From Flavobacteriales bacterium UBA4466 (GTDB lineage Bacteria; Bacteroidota; Bacteroidia; Flavobacteriales_D; Crocinitomicaceae), in assembly GCA_905182335.1 (NCBI GenBank), contig CAJJBE010000002.1:659501-723500 (forward strand): a DNA stretch of 64,000 nucleotides, read 5' to 3'. The position numbers and the translations under genes were made by a program. Shown one piece after another: positions 30,711 to 38,846 of this stretch (the first letter of the stretch is position 1; every line of letters starts with the position of its first letter). The notes under the pieces are model-generated. The model did no database searches. It saw only the letters and a program-made list of their open reading frames with translations, and had not been told where the DNA came from.

Positions 30711-30718
30711 TACCTTTG
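30711..30718 (+). promoter_or_regulatory. Promoter -7 element (TACCTTTG) for the small gene at 30743
   Basis: TACCTTTG is a perfect TAnnTTTG. The predicted start of transcription is near 30723, about 20 bases before the ATG. The -33 region lacks a clear TTG. Confidence 0.55.
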
Positions 30719-30742
30719 CATCAAAATTGAAAAACTTACATC

Positions 30743-31000
30743 ATGGCAAGTAAAAAAAACATTAAGAAAGACGTAAAGCAAATGGTTTATGACATCATGG
30801 ATGATTGTGACTATGTTGTAGTTTCTGGAGGTAAAGGAGCAGATAAAGCTTCTAAGCTAATGGATGATGCGGTTACATTTTATGAGACAATGGTTCCTAA
30901 AATTAATTTAGCTAAAAATAATGCAGATTTCAAAAGCGTTCGCGCTGAAATAGAAGAGAAAGCAATTGGATTTGTTACTGAGATGAATAAACTTGGTTAA
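30743..31000 (+). CDS. Small conserved-looking hypothetical protein, own transcription unit
   Basis: 85 residues, soluble and probably all-helical, with a basic start (ASKKNIKKDVKQMVYDIMDD), a short Gly-rich turn (VVSGGKGADKAS) and a helical end (VRAEIEEKAIGFVTEMNKLG). I do not recognise a domain. It has its own -7 box and its own intrinsic terminator, so it is a tightly delimited single-gene unit between pnp and a transporter. Codon use looks like its neighbours. Function unknown; a link to RNA metabolism is only a neighbourhood guess. Confidence 0.8.
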   Translation: MASKKNIKKDVKQMVYDIMDDCDYVVVSGGKGADKASKLMDDAVTFYETMVPKINLAKNNADFKSVRAEIEEKAIGFVTEMNKLG

Positions 31001-31018
31001 TTAAAAATCTTAATTTAG

Positions 31019-31049
31019 AGCGTCTATCTTTGGTAGGCGCTTTTTTTTT
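31019..31049 (+). terminator. Intrinsic terminator after the small gene
   Basis: AGCGTCTA (31019-31026) pairs with TAGGCGCT (31034-31041) with one G-U pair, a 7-base loop and a run of nine T. It begins 18 bases after the stop. Confidence 0.92.
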
Positions 31050-31066
31050 GAATAAACGTTTTAATT

Positions 31067-32455
31067 ATGGCTAATATGACCTTTAAACAAATAATTACAG
31101 CTTTAGGCATTTTTTTATTTATTGCAGTATTGTTTTTAGCTCCTAAAGGGAAAGCAGAGGAAGAAACTTTTTGGTATGCTATTGCCTTAGCATTGTTAAT
31201 GGTACTCTTTTGGTTGTTTGAAGTAGTTTCAATCTACGTTACGGCATTATTTCCATTTGTACTTGGGATTCCTCTAGGTTTATTGGATGCTTCAGATTTG
31301 ACATCTTGCTATGGTCACAAGTATATATATCTATTCATGGGAGGTTTCATTCTTTCATTAGCTCTTGAGAAGTGGGGAGCGCATAAGCAAATAGCAGAGG
31401 CTATAATACGAGTTGTGGGTACGTCTAAAGCACGAATTTTACTTGGCTTTTTATTAAGTACGGGATTATTAAGTATGTGGATTTCAAATACAGCTACGGC
31501 GCTAATGATGCTGCCAATGGCATTGGCGGTTCTAGCGAATATTGAGCATGAAAATAAATCTAAGTTTTCTACTTTTCTATTACTATCTGTAGCTTACGGA
31601 GCGAGTATTGGTGGTATGGCAACGTTAGTTGGTTCCCCGCCTAATATTTTAATGGCTGGACTTTTGGAAGATCGTTTTGGAATTACTGTCAATTTTATTG
31701 ATTGGATGAAAGTAGGTTTACCATTATCACTAATACTATTAACAATAGTATTTATCTTTTTCTATCTCTTACTTGGTAAAGAAAGAAAGGAAAAAGTACA
31801 TGAGGCCCATTCAGAGAAAATAAAATGGACAAAAAATCAGGTTCGTGTCGTTTTTTTATTCTCTGTCATTATTCTTTTATGGTCGTTTAGATCTCCTTTA
31901 ACAGCTTTAACAGGTGTTCTTTATACAGATGAGGGTGTAGCGGTGTTAGGTGCTATTGCGCTCTTCTTTTTGCCTGGAAGTAAAAAGGGCGAAAAATTAT
32001 TGACATGGAAGGATACACAAAAGCTACCATGGGGAATTTTAATTTTATTTGGTGGAGGAATGGCGTTGGCTAAAATGCTTGAAATAAATGGTGTTATTGA
32101 GAAATTAACACTTGTATTTTCAAGTTATGCAAATGCACCTTTAGTAGTTTTGTTATCGGTACTTGTAGTTATTGCCATTTTTGGAACAGAGATCATGTCT
32201 AATATGGCTCTAGTATCGGTCTTTGTACCTCTAGTTGCGGAGTTTTCTTTAAATACGGATTATTCGATAATACAATTATGCATGCCTATTACACTCGCTG
32301 CAAGCTGTGCATTTATGTTGCCAGTAGGAACACCGCCGAATGCAATCGTATTCTCATCGGGACAATTAAAGATTAGTCAAATGGCGAAAACGGGATTTGT
32401 ATTAAATTTAATTGGAGTAATCATCGTTGTTCTTTTTTCAATATTCTTTATTTAA
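31067..32455 (+). CDS. SLC13/DASS-family sodium-coupled anion transporter
   Basis: 462 residues with about a dozen membrane segments. The paired family motifs are both present: SNTATALMML (about 140) with GSPPNILM (about 189), and SNMALVSVF (about 378) with GTPPNAIVF (about 422), forming the two SNT-type substrate/Na+ sites. Family members carry C4-dicarboxylates, citrate, sulfate or phosphate; the substrate is not predictable here. The ATG follows the preceding terminator by 17 bases, and yaaA follows 9 bases after the stop. Confidence 0.88.
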   Translation: MANMTFKQIITALGIFLFIAVLFLAPKGKAEEETFWYAIALALLMVLFWLFEVVSIYVTALFPFVLGIPLGLLDASDLTSCYGHKYIYLFMGGFILSLALEKWGAHKQIAEAIIRVVGTSKARILLGFLLSTGLLSMWISNTATALMMLPMALAVLANIEHENKSKFSTFLLLSVAYGASIGGMATLVGSPPNILMAGLLEDRFGITVNFIDWMKVGLPLSLILLTIVFIFFYLLLGKERKEKVHEAHSEKIKWTKNQVRVVFLFSVIILLWSFRSPLTALTGVLYTDEGVAVLGAIALFFLPGSKKGEKLLTWKDTQKLPWGILILFGGGMALAKMLEINGVIEKLTLVFSSYANAPLVVLLSVLVVIAIFGTEIMSNMALVSVFVPLVAEFSLNTDYSIIQLCMPITLAASCAFMLPVGTPPNAIVFSSGQLKISQMAKTGFVLNLIGVIIVVLFSIFFI

Positions 32456-32464
32456 ATTTGAAGT

Positions 32465-33226
32465 ATGAAAGTATTACTCTCACCTGCAAAAGCTATCGAT
32501 ATAACAAAAACCTTGCAAACGAATTCCTTTTCTTCTCCTGTCTTTATGGAAGAGGCATCTTTATTAATTAAAAAGATGAGTAATTTTTCTCCAAAGAGAA
32601 TAGGAGAAATGATGTGTTTATCGAAAGATTTGGCTGCTTTAAATCATCAACGATATCAAGATTGGAATACGGATTCTAATAAGAATACGCATAATTCACC
32701 AGTTGTGGCTGCTTTTAATGGAGAAGTATATAGAGGGTTAGATGCGCCATCTATGACCCCTGAACAATTAGTAGTTGCACAAGATAAAGTGAGGATCTTA
32801 TCAGGAGTCTATGGAGTGCTTAAACCTTTAGATATTATTTATCCATACCGCTTAGAAATGGGTACTAAGTGGGAGGTTACTCCTTCAAATAGTAATTTAT
32901 ATAAATTCTGGGGAAATAAAATTGCTCAATTTTTAAATAAAGAAAATGAAACTGCTATTACAATTAATCTAGCGTCTGCAGAGTATTTCAAAGCGGTAGA
33001 TAAAAAAATATTGAAGGGTAGAGTAATTACACCATCGTTTAAAGAGTTTAAAAATGGTGATTATAAAGTGATTATGGTTTTTGCTAAACGAGCAAGAGGT
33101 TCAATGGCTAGATATATTGTCGACAAAAACATCTCAAATCCTGAAGATATTAAGTTGTTTGATACAGACGGCTATTCATTTAACACTAATATGTCGAGTG
33201 AGGATGATTGGGTATTTACTCGATAA
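32465..33226 (+). CDS. yaaA: YaaA-family peroxide-stress protein
   Basis: 253 residues, family-typical length. It opens MKVLLSPAKAIDITKTL and contains the conserved block RILSGVYGVLKPLDIIYPYRLEMGT (split here as RILSGVYGVL and KPLDIIYPYRLEMGTK), LYKFWGNKI and VMVFAKRARGSMARYI. In E. coli the protein limits intracellular iron under H2O2 and binds DNA. It probably forms an operon with the SLC13 gene 9 bases upstream. Confidence 0.93.
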   Translation: MKVLLSPAKAIDITKTLQTNSFSSPVFMEEASLLIKKMSNFSPKRIGEMMCLSKDLAALNHQRYQDWNTDSNKNTHNSPVVAAFNGEVYRGLDAPSMTPEQLVVAQDKVRILSGVYGVLKPLDIIYPYRLEMGTKWEVTPSNSNLYKFWGNKIAQFLNKENETAITINLASAEYFKAVDKKILKGRVITPSFKEFKNGDYKVIMVFAKRARGSMARYIVDKNISNPEDIKLFDTDGYSFNTNMSSEDDWVFTR

Positions 33227-33250
33227 GTTCATTTAAAAATCAAATGATTC

Positions 33251-33712
33251 TTATTTCACATCGAATTCAAAGCCTTCATTTTTTTCTAAAACATCCCATG
33301 TGTGATCTGCTAATAAACGTACAGTGGCAATAAAATTGAACGATTTCTTAGAGCGACCCCATTGATTTGGAGCAATCATAGAAAGAAGAAAAGAGCTATC
33401 CATATTTTCATAAAGGTGATAGATATGATTAATCAACGGTTCAAATCTAATTTCAGCCATATAGATTATTTCTGAAATTCCTTTACGATCATTGAGTTTT
33501 TTAGCTTGATTAGCAAGTAGTTGCATTTGCTGATAAATCTGATCTAGTTGCATGTCTGTTTGATGATCCATTGCAGATAATGCACGACCTTTTAACTTTC
33601 CTTGATCTTCTGGTTTGACAACAGCCGAACCTAAGTGATGACCGTATTCCAAAGTACTTGGAGTTTCAGTTATTTTGTCAGGGTCTATCGGGTTTATGAA
33701 TTCTTCAACCAT
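33251..33712 (-). CDS. DUF2452 domain-containing protein
   Basis: 153 residues. The segment GRALSAMDHQTDMQLDQIY, then IRFEPLINHIYHLYE and MIAPNQWGRSKKSFNFIATVRLLADHTW, matches DUF2452, a family of unknown function. The protein is soluble. It lies downstream of efp on the same strand, but a strong terminator separates the two, so a separate promoter is expected. Converges with yaaA. Confidence 0.85.
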   Translation of the reverse strand: MVEEFINPIDPDKITETPSTLEYGHHLGSAVVKPEDQGKLKGRALSAMDHQTDMQLDQIYQQMQLLANQAKKLNDRKGISEIIYMAEIRFEPLINHIYHLYENMDSSFLLSMIAPNQWGRSKKSFNFIATVRLLADHTWDVLEKNEGFEFDVK

Positions 33713-33767
33713 ACTATAAATATAATACTTCTCATCTTTTTAAGCAATAGATTAGAAATGATTACGC

Positions 33768-33799
33768 ACAAAAAAAAAGGGAAGTTTAAACTTCCCTTT
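33768..33799 (-). terminator. Intrinsic terminator of efp (perfect palindrome)
   Basis: 33776-33799 is a 24-base perfect palindrome (AAAGGGAAGTTT and its complement). On the minus strand it is followed by about nine T (the A-run at 33770-33778), 17 bases after the efp stop. Allowing a 4-base loop the stem is 10 bp. Confidence 0.92.
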
Positions 33800-33815
33800 A
33801 AGTAATATATAAATC

Positions 33816-34382
33816 TTAGTTCTTAACGCGTTCAATGTAAACGCCTGTTCTTGTATCAATTTTAATGATTTCACCTGTATCTATAAACAAAGGAACTCTT
33901 ATTTCTGCTCCAGATGCAATCGTTGCTGGTTTCATCGTGTTCGTTGCGGTATCACCTTTAATTCCAGGCTCAGTGTAAGTAACCTCAGAAATAATATGCA
34001 TTGGAAGCTCAAGTATCAAAGGCAATTCCTTTTCAGCATGAAAAAGAATATTACAAATCATTTCTTCTTGAAGGAATTCAGGTTTTTCAACCATTGTTGC
34101 TTCTATGTTTACTTGCTCATAGTTCTGAGTATTCATAAATACATATGTATCACCTTCTTTATATAGGTACTGATACTCTCTGTTTTCAATACGAACAATT
34201 TCAATTTTATGTCCTGCTGAAAATGTAAAGTCAAGAATTTTACCACTCTCAATCTGACGCATTTTTGTTCTTACAAATGCAGGTCCTTTTCCAGGTTTTA
34301 CATGTTGAAACTCTATGATCTGAGCTAATTTATCATTGTGGTTAATGCAAAGTCCGTTTTTTATATCTGATGTATTTGCCAT
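33816..34382 (-). CDS. efp: Translation elongation factor P
   Basis: 188 residues with three beta-barrel domains. Relieves ribosome stalling at polyproline. The tip loop is KPGKGPAFVRTK with Lys32 at the position modified in other species; the next conserved segments are FSAGHKIEIVRIENREYQYLY and the C-terminal GEIIKIDTRTGVYIERV. No EpmA/EpmB or other modification genes are nearby. It is followed by a strong terminator and is divergent from the mscS gene. Confidence 0.96.
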   Translation of the reverse strand: MANTSDIKNGLCINHNDKLAQIIEFQHVKPGKGPAFVRTKMRQIESGKILDFTFSAGHKIEIVRIENREYQYLYKEGDTYVFMNTQNYEQVNIEATMVEKPEFLQEEMICNILFHAEKELPLILELPMHIISEVTYTEPGIKGDTATNTMKPATIASGAEIRVPLFIDTGEIIKIDTRTGVYIERVKN

Positions 34383-34466
34383 ATTTTATATTATAGTCGT
34401 CGAATATAAGGAATATTTTTTATCTATTTCCTTTCAATTGGGCGTTAATAATGACATCTTTGTCAT

Positions 34467-35336
34467 ATGACATGGGATTTTTTTCTTAATTATGAGATAT
34501 TCGAATTGGGTAAGTTTAAACTGCTCATGGGGAATTTACTTGCGGGTGTATTTATTATAATTGGAACATGGCTTTTTGTTGTAATGCTTAGAAGAGCCAT
34601 TATGAAACCTCGCTTTATTATTGATAAGATTGAGAGTAAGCGGCGTATGTCGATATTTCTAATCATGAAATACTTCATTTGGGTCATCAGTTTTGCGATT
34701 ATACTTGAGGTTATTGGAGTCGATATTACCGTTTTTGTTTTCGGGTCAACCGCATTACTAGTAGGTCTAGGTCTCGGACTTCAGAATATTTTTAAAGATT
34801 TAATTTCAGGACTTTTTCTTCTTTTTGAAGGGACGATTAAATTAGGCGATATTATTGAGGTTGATGGTGTTGTTGGAAAGGTTATGGAGATTAATCTCAG
34901 AAGTTCACAAATATTAACTCGAGAAGATGTTATTTTTATTATTCCTAATTCGAAATTTATTTCTGAGAAAGTCATTAATTGGACACACAATGAAGAATAT
35001 ATTCGTTTCAGTGTTTTTGTAGGTGTTGCTTATGGATCAGATGTTGAATTAGTATACTCCTCTTTAGAGGAAGCAATGCAAGAAAATAAATCAATTCGAA
35101 ATAAGCCGAAGCCATTTGTTAAATTCCTTGATTTCGGAGAATCCTCATTGAAATTTGAAATGGTTTTTTGGTCTAAGGAAATGTTCTTTATTGAAAATGT
35201 TAAGTCTGAATTGAGAAGGTCAGTTTATAAGAAGCTGGCAGAAAACAAGTTAGAAATACCTTTCCCTCAAAGAGACGTTCATATCAAAGGGGTAGAGCAT
35301 ATGGCTAATATTAAGCCAAAAGAAAAAAACAACTAA
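34467..35336 (+). CDS. MscS-family mechanosensitive ion channel
   Basis: 289 residues. Three membrane helices (about 15-35, 65-85, 88-110) lead into the Gly/Ala-rich pore helix VGLGLGLQNIFKDLISGLF and the MscS beta domain GDIIEVDGVVGKVMEI, with IPNSKFISEKVINWTH. Gates ion flow under hypo-osmotic stress. A CATCTTTG -7-like box at 34455-34462 ends four bases before the ATG, so the mRNA may be leaderless. An upstream T-rich TTTC at 34432-34435 could serve as -33. Confidence 0.92.
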   Translation: MTWDFFLNYEIFELGKFKLLMGNLLAGVFIIIGTWLFVVMLRRAIMKPRFIIDKIESKRRMSIFLIMKYFIWVISFAIILEVIGVDITVFVFGSTALLVGLGLGLQNIFKDLISGLFLLFEGTIKLGDIIEVDGVVGKVMEINLRSSQILTREDVIFIIPNSKFISEKVINWTHNEEYIRFSVFVGVAYGSDVELVYSSLEEAMQENKSIRNKPKPFVKFLDFGESSLKFEMVFWSKEMFFIENVKSELRRSVYKKLAENKLEIPFPQRDVHIKGVEHMANIKPKEKNN

Positions 35337-35384
35337 GATTAAGATTTCTTCAATCAATTCCTTTTCTGTAACGTAATTATAGTT

Positions 35385-35392
35385 TACTTTTG
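35385..35392 (+). promoter_or_regulatory. Promoter -7 element (TACTTTTG) of the candidate ncRNA
   Basis: A perfect TAnnTTTG in a stretch with no downstream gene on this strand. It should start transcription near 35397, just where the folded RNA candidate begins. The -33 region around 35362-35368 is TTTTCTG, a partial match. Confidence 0.55.
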
Positions 35393-35396
35393 TATG

Positions 35397-35618
35397 AGAA
35401 TGCTGCCAACATAGTTTGGACACTGCATTTACTTCGAAAGAAGGCCCCATGCGGATACAATGAGGCTTAAAATTTTGTAATCAGGAGAGACTCAGAGGTA
35501 GGATGTCAGGCCATAACGTATATAGATAGAAGAATACTTCTCAATGGAACACAAATCACTTCAGCAATCCTAATCGTGTTATCTGAAGCTTCAGTTAACT
35601 CACCGCATGGGTTTTTTT
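35397..35618 (+). ncRNA. Candidate free-standing structured RNA (6S-like or novel)
   Basis: This 330-base gap between convergent mscS and moxR has no supported ORF but shows RNA features. Directly after a perfect -7 box: a hairpin with AATGC (35399-35403)/GCATT (35425-35429) and inner CCAA/TTGG; a CTTC-GAAA-GAAG tetraloop hairpin (35432-35443); and a perfect 9-bp long-range stem, CCCATGCGG (35446-35454) with CCGCATGGG (35603-35611), followed at once by seven T. Internal hairpins AGAAG-AATA-CTTCT and CTTCAG/CTGAAG are visible inside. The long closing stem plus U-tract suggests a 200-220 nt stable RNA. A 6S-type RNA is one possibility; tmRNA, RNase P and SRP RNA hallmarks are absent. Confidence 0.55.
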
Positions 35619-35667
35619 AAGGACCTCGAGTATTTTTTATTCAGTGCTAAAGTTTTCTTAATTGAAT

Positions 35668-36621
35668 TTATAGTAATTCTTCAATTATTTGATCCATTGA
35701 ATAGCCTTCAGCTTCAGCTCGGTAGTTTTTAACTAACCTATGTCTTAATATAGGCTTAGCAATAGCTTTAACATCTTCTATGTCTGGAGAGTATTTCCCA
35801 TTGATTGCTGCGTGACATTTTGCACCAACAATTAAATATTGTGATGCTCTAGGACCAGCTCCCCAAGTTATAAAGTCTTTTGTTAATTTCGGAGCAGAGT
35901 TATCACTATTGCGTGTTCTAGCTACTAATTTAACTGCGTATTCTAATACGTTGTCTGCTACTGGAATGCGTCGAATTAAATCTTGATACTTCATGATTGA
36001 TTCAGAATCAAGCATTTGATTCAAAGCGATATTTGTATCGCTAGTTGTTGCTTTTACAATGGCCAATTCTTCTTCATATTTAGGGTAGTCTACCCATATG
36101 TTAAACATAAAACGATCAAGCTGTGCTTCCGGAAGGGGATAAGTACCTTCTTGCTCAATTGGGTTTTGTGTTGCTAATACGAAGAATGGTTTTGGCAATA
36201 GATAAGTTGTTCCTGCTGCAGTAACAGACCTTTCTTGCATTGCCTCAAGGAGTGCTGCTTGCGTTTTAGGAGGAGTACGATTAATTTCATCCGCCAAAAT
36301 AATATTTGAGAATAATGGTCCTTTTAAAAATTTAAATGTTCGGTTTTCGTCCAGAATTTCAGAGCCAATAATATCTGAAGGCATCAGGTCAGGTGTAAAC
36401 TGAACACGATTAAAACTAAGACCTAAGCAATCAGAAATGGTATTTACCAGTAGTGTTTTTGCTAGGCCTGGAACTCCAACTAATAAGCAATGCCCACGTG
36501 AGAAAATAGAGATTAAAACTTGATCTACTACATCCTCTTGTCCAACGATTACTTTATGAATCTCCGTTTTTAGTCTATTATAGTCTTGTACTAATTGATC
36601 TAATTCTGCTTTGTCAGACAT
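35668..36621 (-). CDS. MoxR-family AAA+ ATPase
   Basis: 317 residues. AAA_3 family: VGVPGLAKT (Walker A, 49-57), ILADEINRTPPKTQAALLEAM (Walker B and following) and the sensor region FFVLATQNPIEQEGTYPLPEAQLDRF. MoxR proteins act as chaperones or activators, often with DUF58 and VWA-domain partners. Those partner genes are not next to it here: it is the last gene behind three periplasmic peptidyl-prolyl isomerase genes, 31 bases after the last one, suggesting an envelope-related job. Confidence 0.92.
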   Translation of the reverse strand: MSDKAELDQLVQDYNRLKTEIHKVIVGQEDVVDQVLISIFSRGHCLLVGVPGLAKTLLVNTISDCLGLSFNRVQFTPDLMPSDIIGSEILDENRTFKFLKGPLFSNIILADEINRTPPKTQAALLEAMQERSVTAAGTTYLLPKPFFVLATQNPIEQEGTYPLPEAQLDRFMFNIWVDYPKYEEELAIVKATTSDTNIALNQMLDSESIMKYQDLIRRIPVADNVLEYAVKLVARTRNSDNSAPKLTKDFITWGAGPRASQYLIVGAKCHAAINGKYSPDIEDVKAIAKPILRHRLVKNYRAEAEGYSMDQIIEELL

Positions 36622-36652
36622 GTGGGTTAATTTATTTACGCTAAATATAATA

Positions 36653-38002
36653 TTATTGGTTTAACCATTGGTTCTTGAATTCACATTTCTCATACTCACC
36701 ATCAATTCGAACGTAAGCATTCGATATCTTTGATGAAATCCACTCGTTCATTATTTTTTGCTTTTTATCACTTTCTGCTGCTTTTTTAACTAAAGAATAG
36801 TCATCCTTTAAGTTTGCTCTATGTGGGGTTGTTCTCTCCATTAATCTTACAATACGGATACCTTGCTTTCTGTCAAATAAGTTAGAATATAAATTTGGTT
36901 GAGAAACATCACCTTTTTCCATTTGATCCGTTAGCAGATATATTTGTTGATCTACTTGATTCAAATCTTCCATATCCCAAGTTTGTTCACCTGTGATAGG
37001 GTTTGTGATAATTCCTTTGTTTTGCATTGTCGCCTCATCATTCGAATACATTTGAACTGCCTCATCCCATCTTATTTCACCTGCTTTAACTTTTTTATAG
37101 CAAGAATCTAGTTTGAAGGCAGAGGCCTCTAGTGCGTCATTAGCAAATTCTGCAATAATTAATATATGTTGACATGTATAATCATCTCCTTTGCGCTCAA
37201 TTAGTTTCACAATATGATACCCATAGTCAGATTCAAACACATCAGAAATACTTCCAGGAGAGAGGTTGAATATTGCTGCTTCAAATTGAGGTACCATCAT
37301 GCCACGTGTTGCCTCAATTTCCCCTCCTTCTTTTGCACTACCAGGATCCATTGAATGTATTCGAGCTTGTGTCGAGAAGGATTTCCCACCATCTATAATG
37401 TTATTTCTAATTTCATTCAATTCATCAAATGCTCTCTTTTTATCATTTGGCGTAATTTCAGGATAGTTTACAATTTGTTGGAAGCTCAATTGAGTATTAA
37501 TCAATGGGATGCTATCTAAAGGGATTGATTTGTAAAATTTATCAACTTCTCTAGGTGTTACAGTAATTTCTGATACAATTTGGCGCTCCATTTCTTGAGC
37601 AAGTAGTTGGTCTTTAATAATTGGACGAAATTCTTTCTTAATTTGAGTTACAGATTTCCCGTAAAAGGTTTCCATTTCTTGGCGGCCTCCAATTTGATTT
37701 TCAATAACACGTAATCTATTTTCCATTTCAGCATCTACTTGGGAGTCGCTAACTTCAATGCTATCTAACTTTGCTTGATTCAATAAAAGGTATTGAAACA
37801 TAATCTCCTCAAGGATTTGACAATCAGTGTTAGGGTTAAGATCCATTCCAGCTTGTATTGCTTGTAGTTTTTGGGCTTGTATTTCTGAAAGTAAAATCAC
37901 ATTATCCCCTACTTGAGCAACAACCTTATCTATCATTGTTGCTTGACCAAAAGATAGATTGGTCATGAATAAAGTGATGCTAAATACTAATAATAATTTC
38001 AT
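36653..38002 (-). CDS. SurA-like periplasmic peptidyl-prolyl isomerase
   Basis: 449 residues. A signal peptide (MKLLLVFSITLFMTNLSFGQ) is followed by a SurA N-domain (KVVAQVGDNVILLSEIQAQ) and one clear PPIC-type parvulin domain near 180-275 (GGEIEATRGMMVPQFEAAIF then SDYGYHIVKLIERK). A second, weaker parvulin-like part follows. SurA-type proteins chaperone outer-membrane proteins. The start overlaps the upstream gene by 23 bases, indicating an operon with the lipoprotein and the larger isomerase. Confidence 0.88.
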   Translation of the reverse strand: MKLLLVFSITLFMTNLSFGQATMIDKVVAQVGDNVILLSEIQAQKLQAIQAGMDLNPNTDCQILEEIMFQYLLLNQAKLDSIEVSDSQVDAEMENRLRVIENQIGGRQEMETFYGKSVTQIKKEFRPIIKDQLLAQEMERQIVSEITVTPREVDKFYKSIPLDSIPLINTQLSFQQIVNYPEITPNDKKRAFDELNEIRNNIIDGGKSFSTQARIHSMDPGSAKEGGEIEATRGMMVPQFEAAIFNLSPGSISDVFESDYGYHIVKLIERKGDDYTCQHILIIAEFANDALEASAFKLDSCYKKVKAGEIRWDEAVQMYSNDEATMQNKGIITNPITGEQTWDMEDLNQVDQQIYLLTDQMEKGDVSQPNLYSNLFDRKQGIRIVRLMERTTPHRANLKDDYSLVKKAAESDKKQKIMNEWISSKISNAYVRIDGEYEKCEFKNQWLNQ

Positions 38003-38846
38003 GTTTCTTTTTTATACGTTGAATCAACTTAGATTCATTTTTTTCTTTAAGCTCTTGTAGCCTATTGGCAACAATTCGACTTTTAATTTCATTCAAAAGG
38101 AAATTTACTGGCGGTGCTTCATCTTTAAGTTTGTAATCAATAATGTTCAGGAAATATGTGAAGTTATCATCTGAAAAGTATGTCTTTGTTCTATTGAGAA
38201 CGATATTGTCAATGTTAAAATTACCAATAGGTATGTCTTTTGTTACTTCTTCGAAGTAAATCCAAGTTGAATCATTGAAGTAATAGTTCTCTGCGTAAAG
38301 TTTAGCATAAGAATTCAGTTCTGTAAGGTCTTTATCATTTTTCAACAAGTAGTTTACGTGAACATCTTCCGATTTGAAGTCAAGACCTTTAGGTATTTTC
38401 AAGTATAGAGCTTTTACAATGTAATCGTGAAGAATAAATTCTTCTTTGTGTGAGTCGTAGTAGTCTTGAATTTCTTTTTTTTTAATAATTGTGTCTAGTT
38501 CTTTTTTTAGCTCTATTTCCTCAAAAAAATACTCAGCCAAATCACCAGAAAAAGATTCTGCTCTTAACTTAATGAGTTGCCATGTATCTGAATAGTCTTG
38601 TTTTAGTTCTGCTTTGAATGTTTCTTTTATACACCAGCTATCTGCAAAATTTCTAAGTTCAATGGAGTCATTTGGATTCATACCTAGATGTGACATGATT
38701 CTATATGCATCATTTTCAGTTAGTTCTATGTTGTCTACAGAAGCAATTACCCTGTTGTTATTATTACAACTATATAATAATGTAAAACAAAACAGGCCAG
38801 CAATAACGCCAGCCTGCCTGAATGCTATAAAGCGGTTATTTACCAA
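37980..38846 (-). CDS. Lipoprotein resembling a SurA/PpiC N-terminal chaperone domain
   Basis: 288 residues. A lipoprotein signal ends in TLLYSC (Cys27) with Asn-rich residues after it. The mature start RVIASVDNIELTENDAYRIM resembles the SurA N-terminal domain (VAxVNxxxIxxxD), and the rest is charged and helical; I see no convincing PPIC active-site domain. It is probably a membrane-anchored folding factor without isomerase activity. The start is TTG at 38844-38846; no ATG is available. It overlaps the preceding gene by 11 bases and the next by 23. Confidence 0.7.
   Translation of the reverse strand: MVNNRFIAFRQAGVIAGLFCFTLLYSCNNNNRVIASVDNIELTENDAYRIMSHLGMNPNDSIELRNFADSWCIKETFKAELKQDYSDTWQLIKLRAESFSGDLAEYFFEEIELKKELDTIIKKKEIQDYYDSHKEEFILHDYIVKALYLKIPKGLDFKSEDVHVNYLLKNDKDLTELNSYAKLYAENYYFNDSTWIYFEEVTKDIPIGNFNIDNIVLNRTKTYFSDDNFTYFLNIIDYKLKDEAPPVNFLLNEIKSRIVANRLQELKEKNESKLIQRIKKKHEIIISI

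Noticed and set aside
35250..35450. 66-aa minus-strand ORF between mscS and moxR
   Set aside because: It overlaps the end of mscS and the RNA candidate, with no family resemblance or promoter.
35397..35618. tmRNA, RNase P RNA or SRP RNA
   Set aside because: No tRNA-like 3' end or tag ORF, no GAGGAAAGTCC/ACAGAA regions, and no SRP GGAA-loop with its asymmetric bulge.
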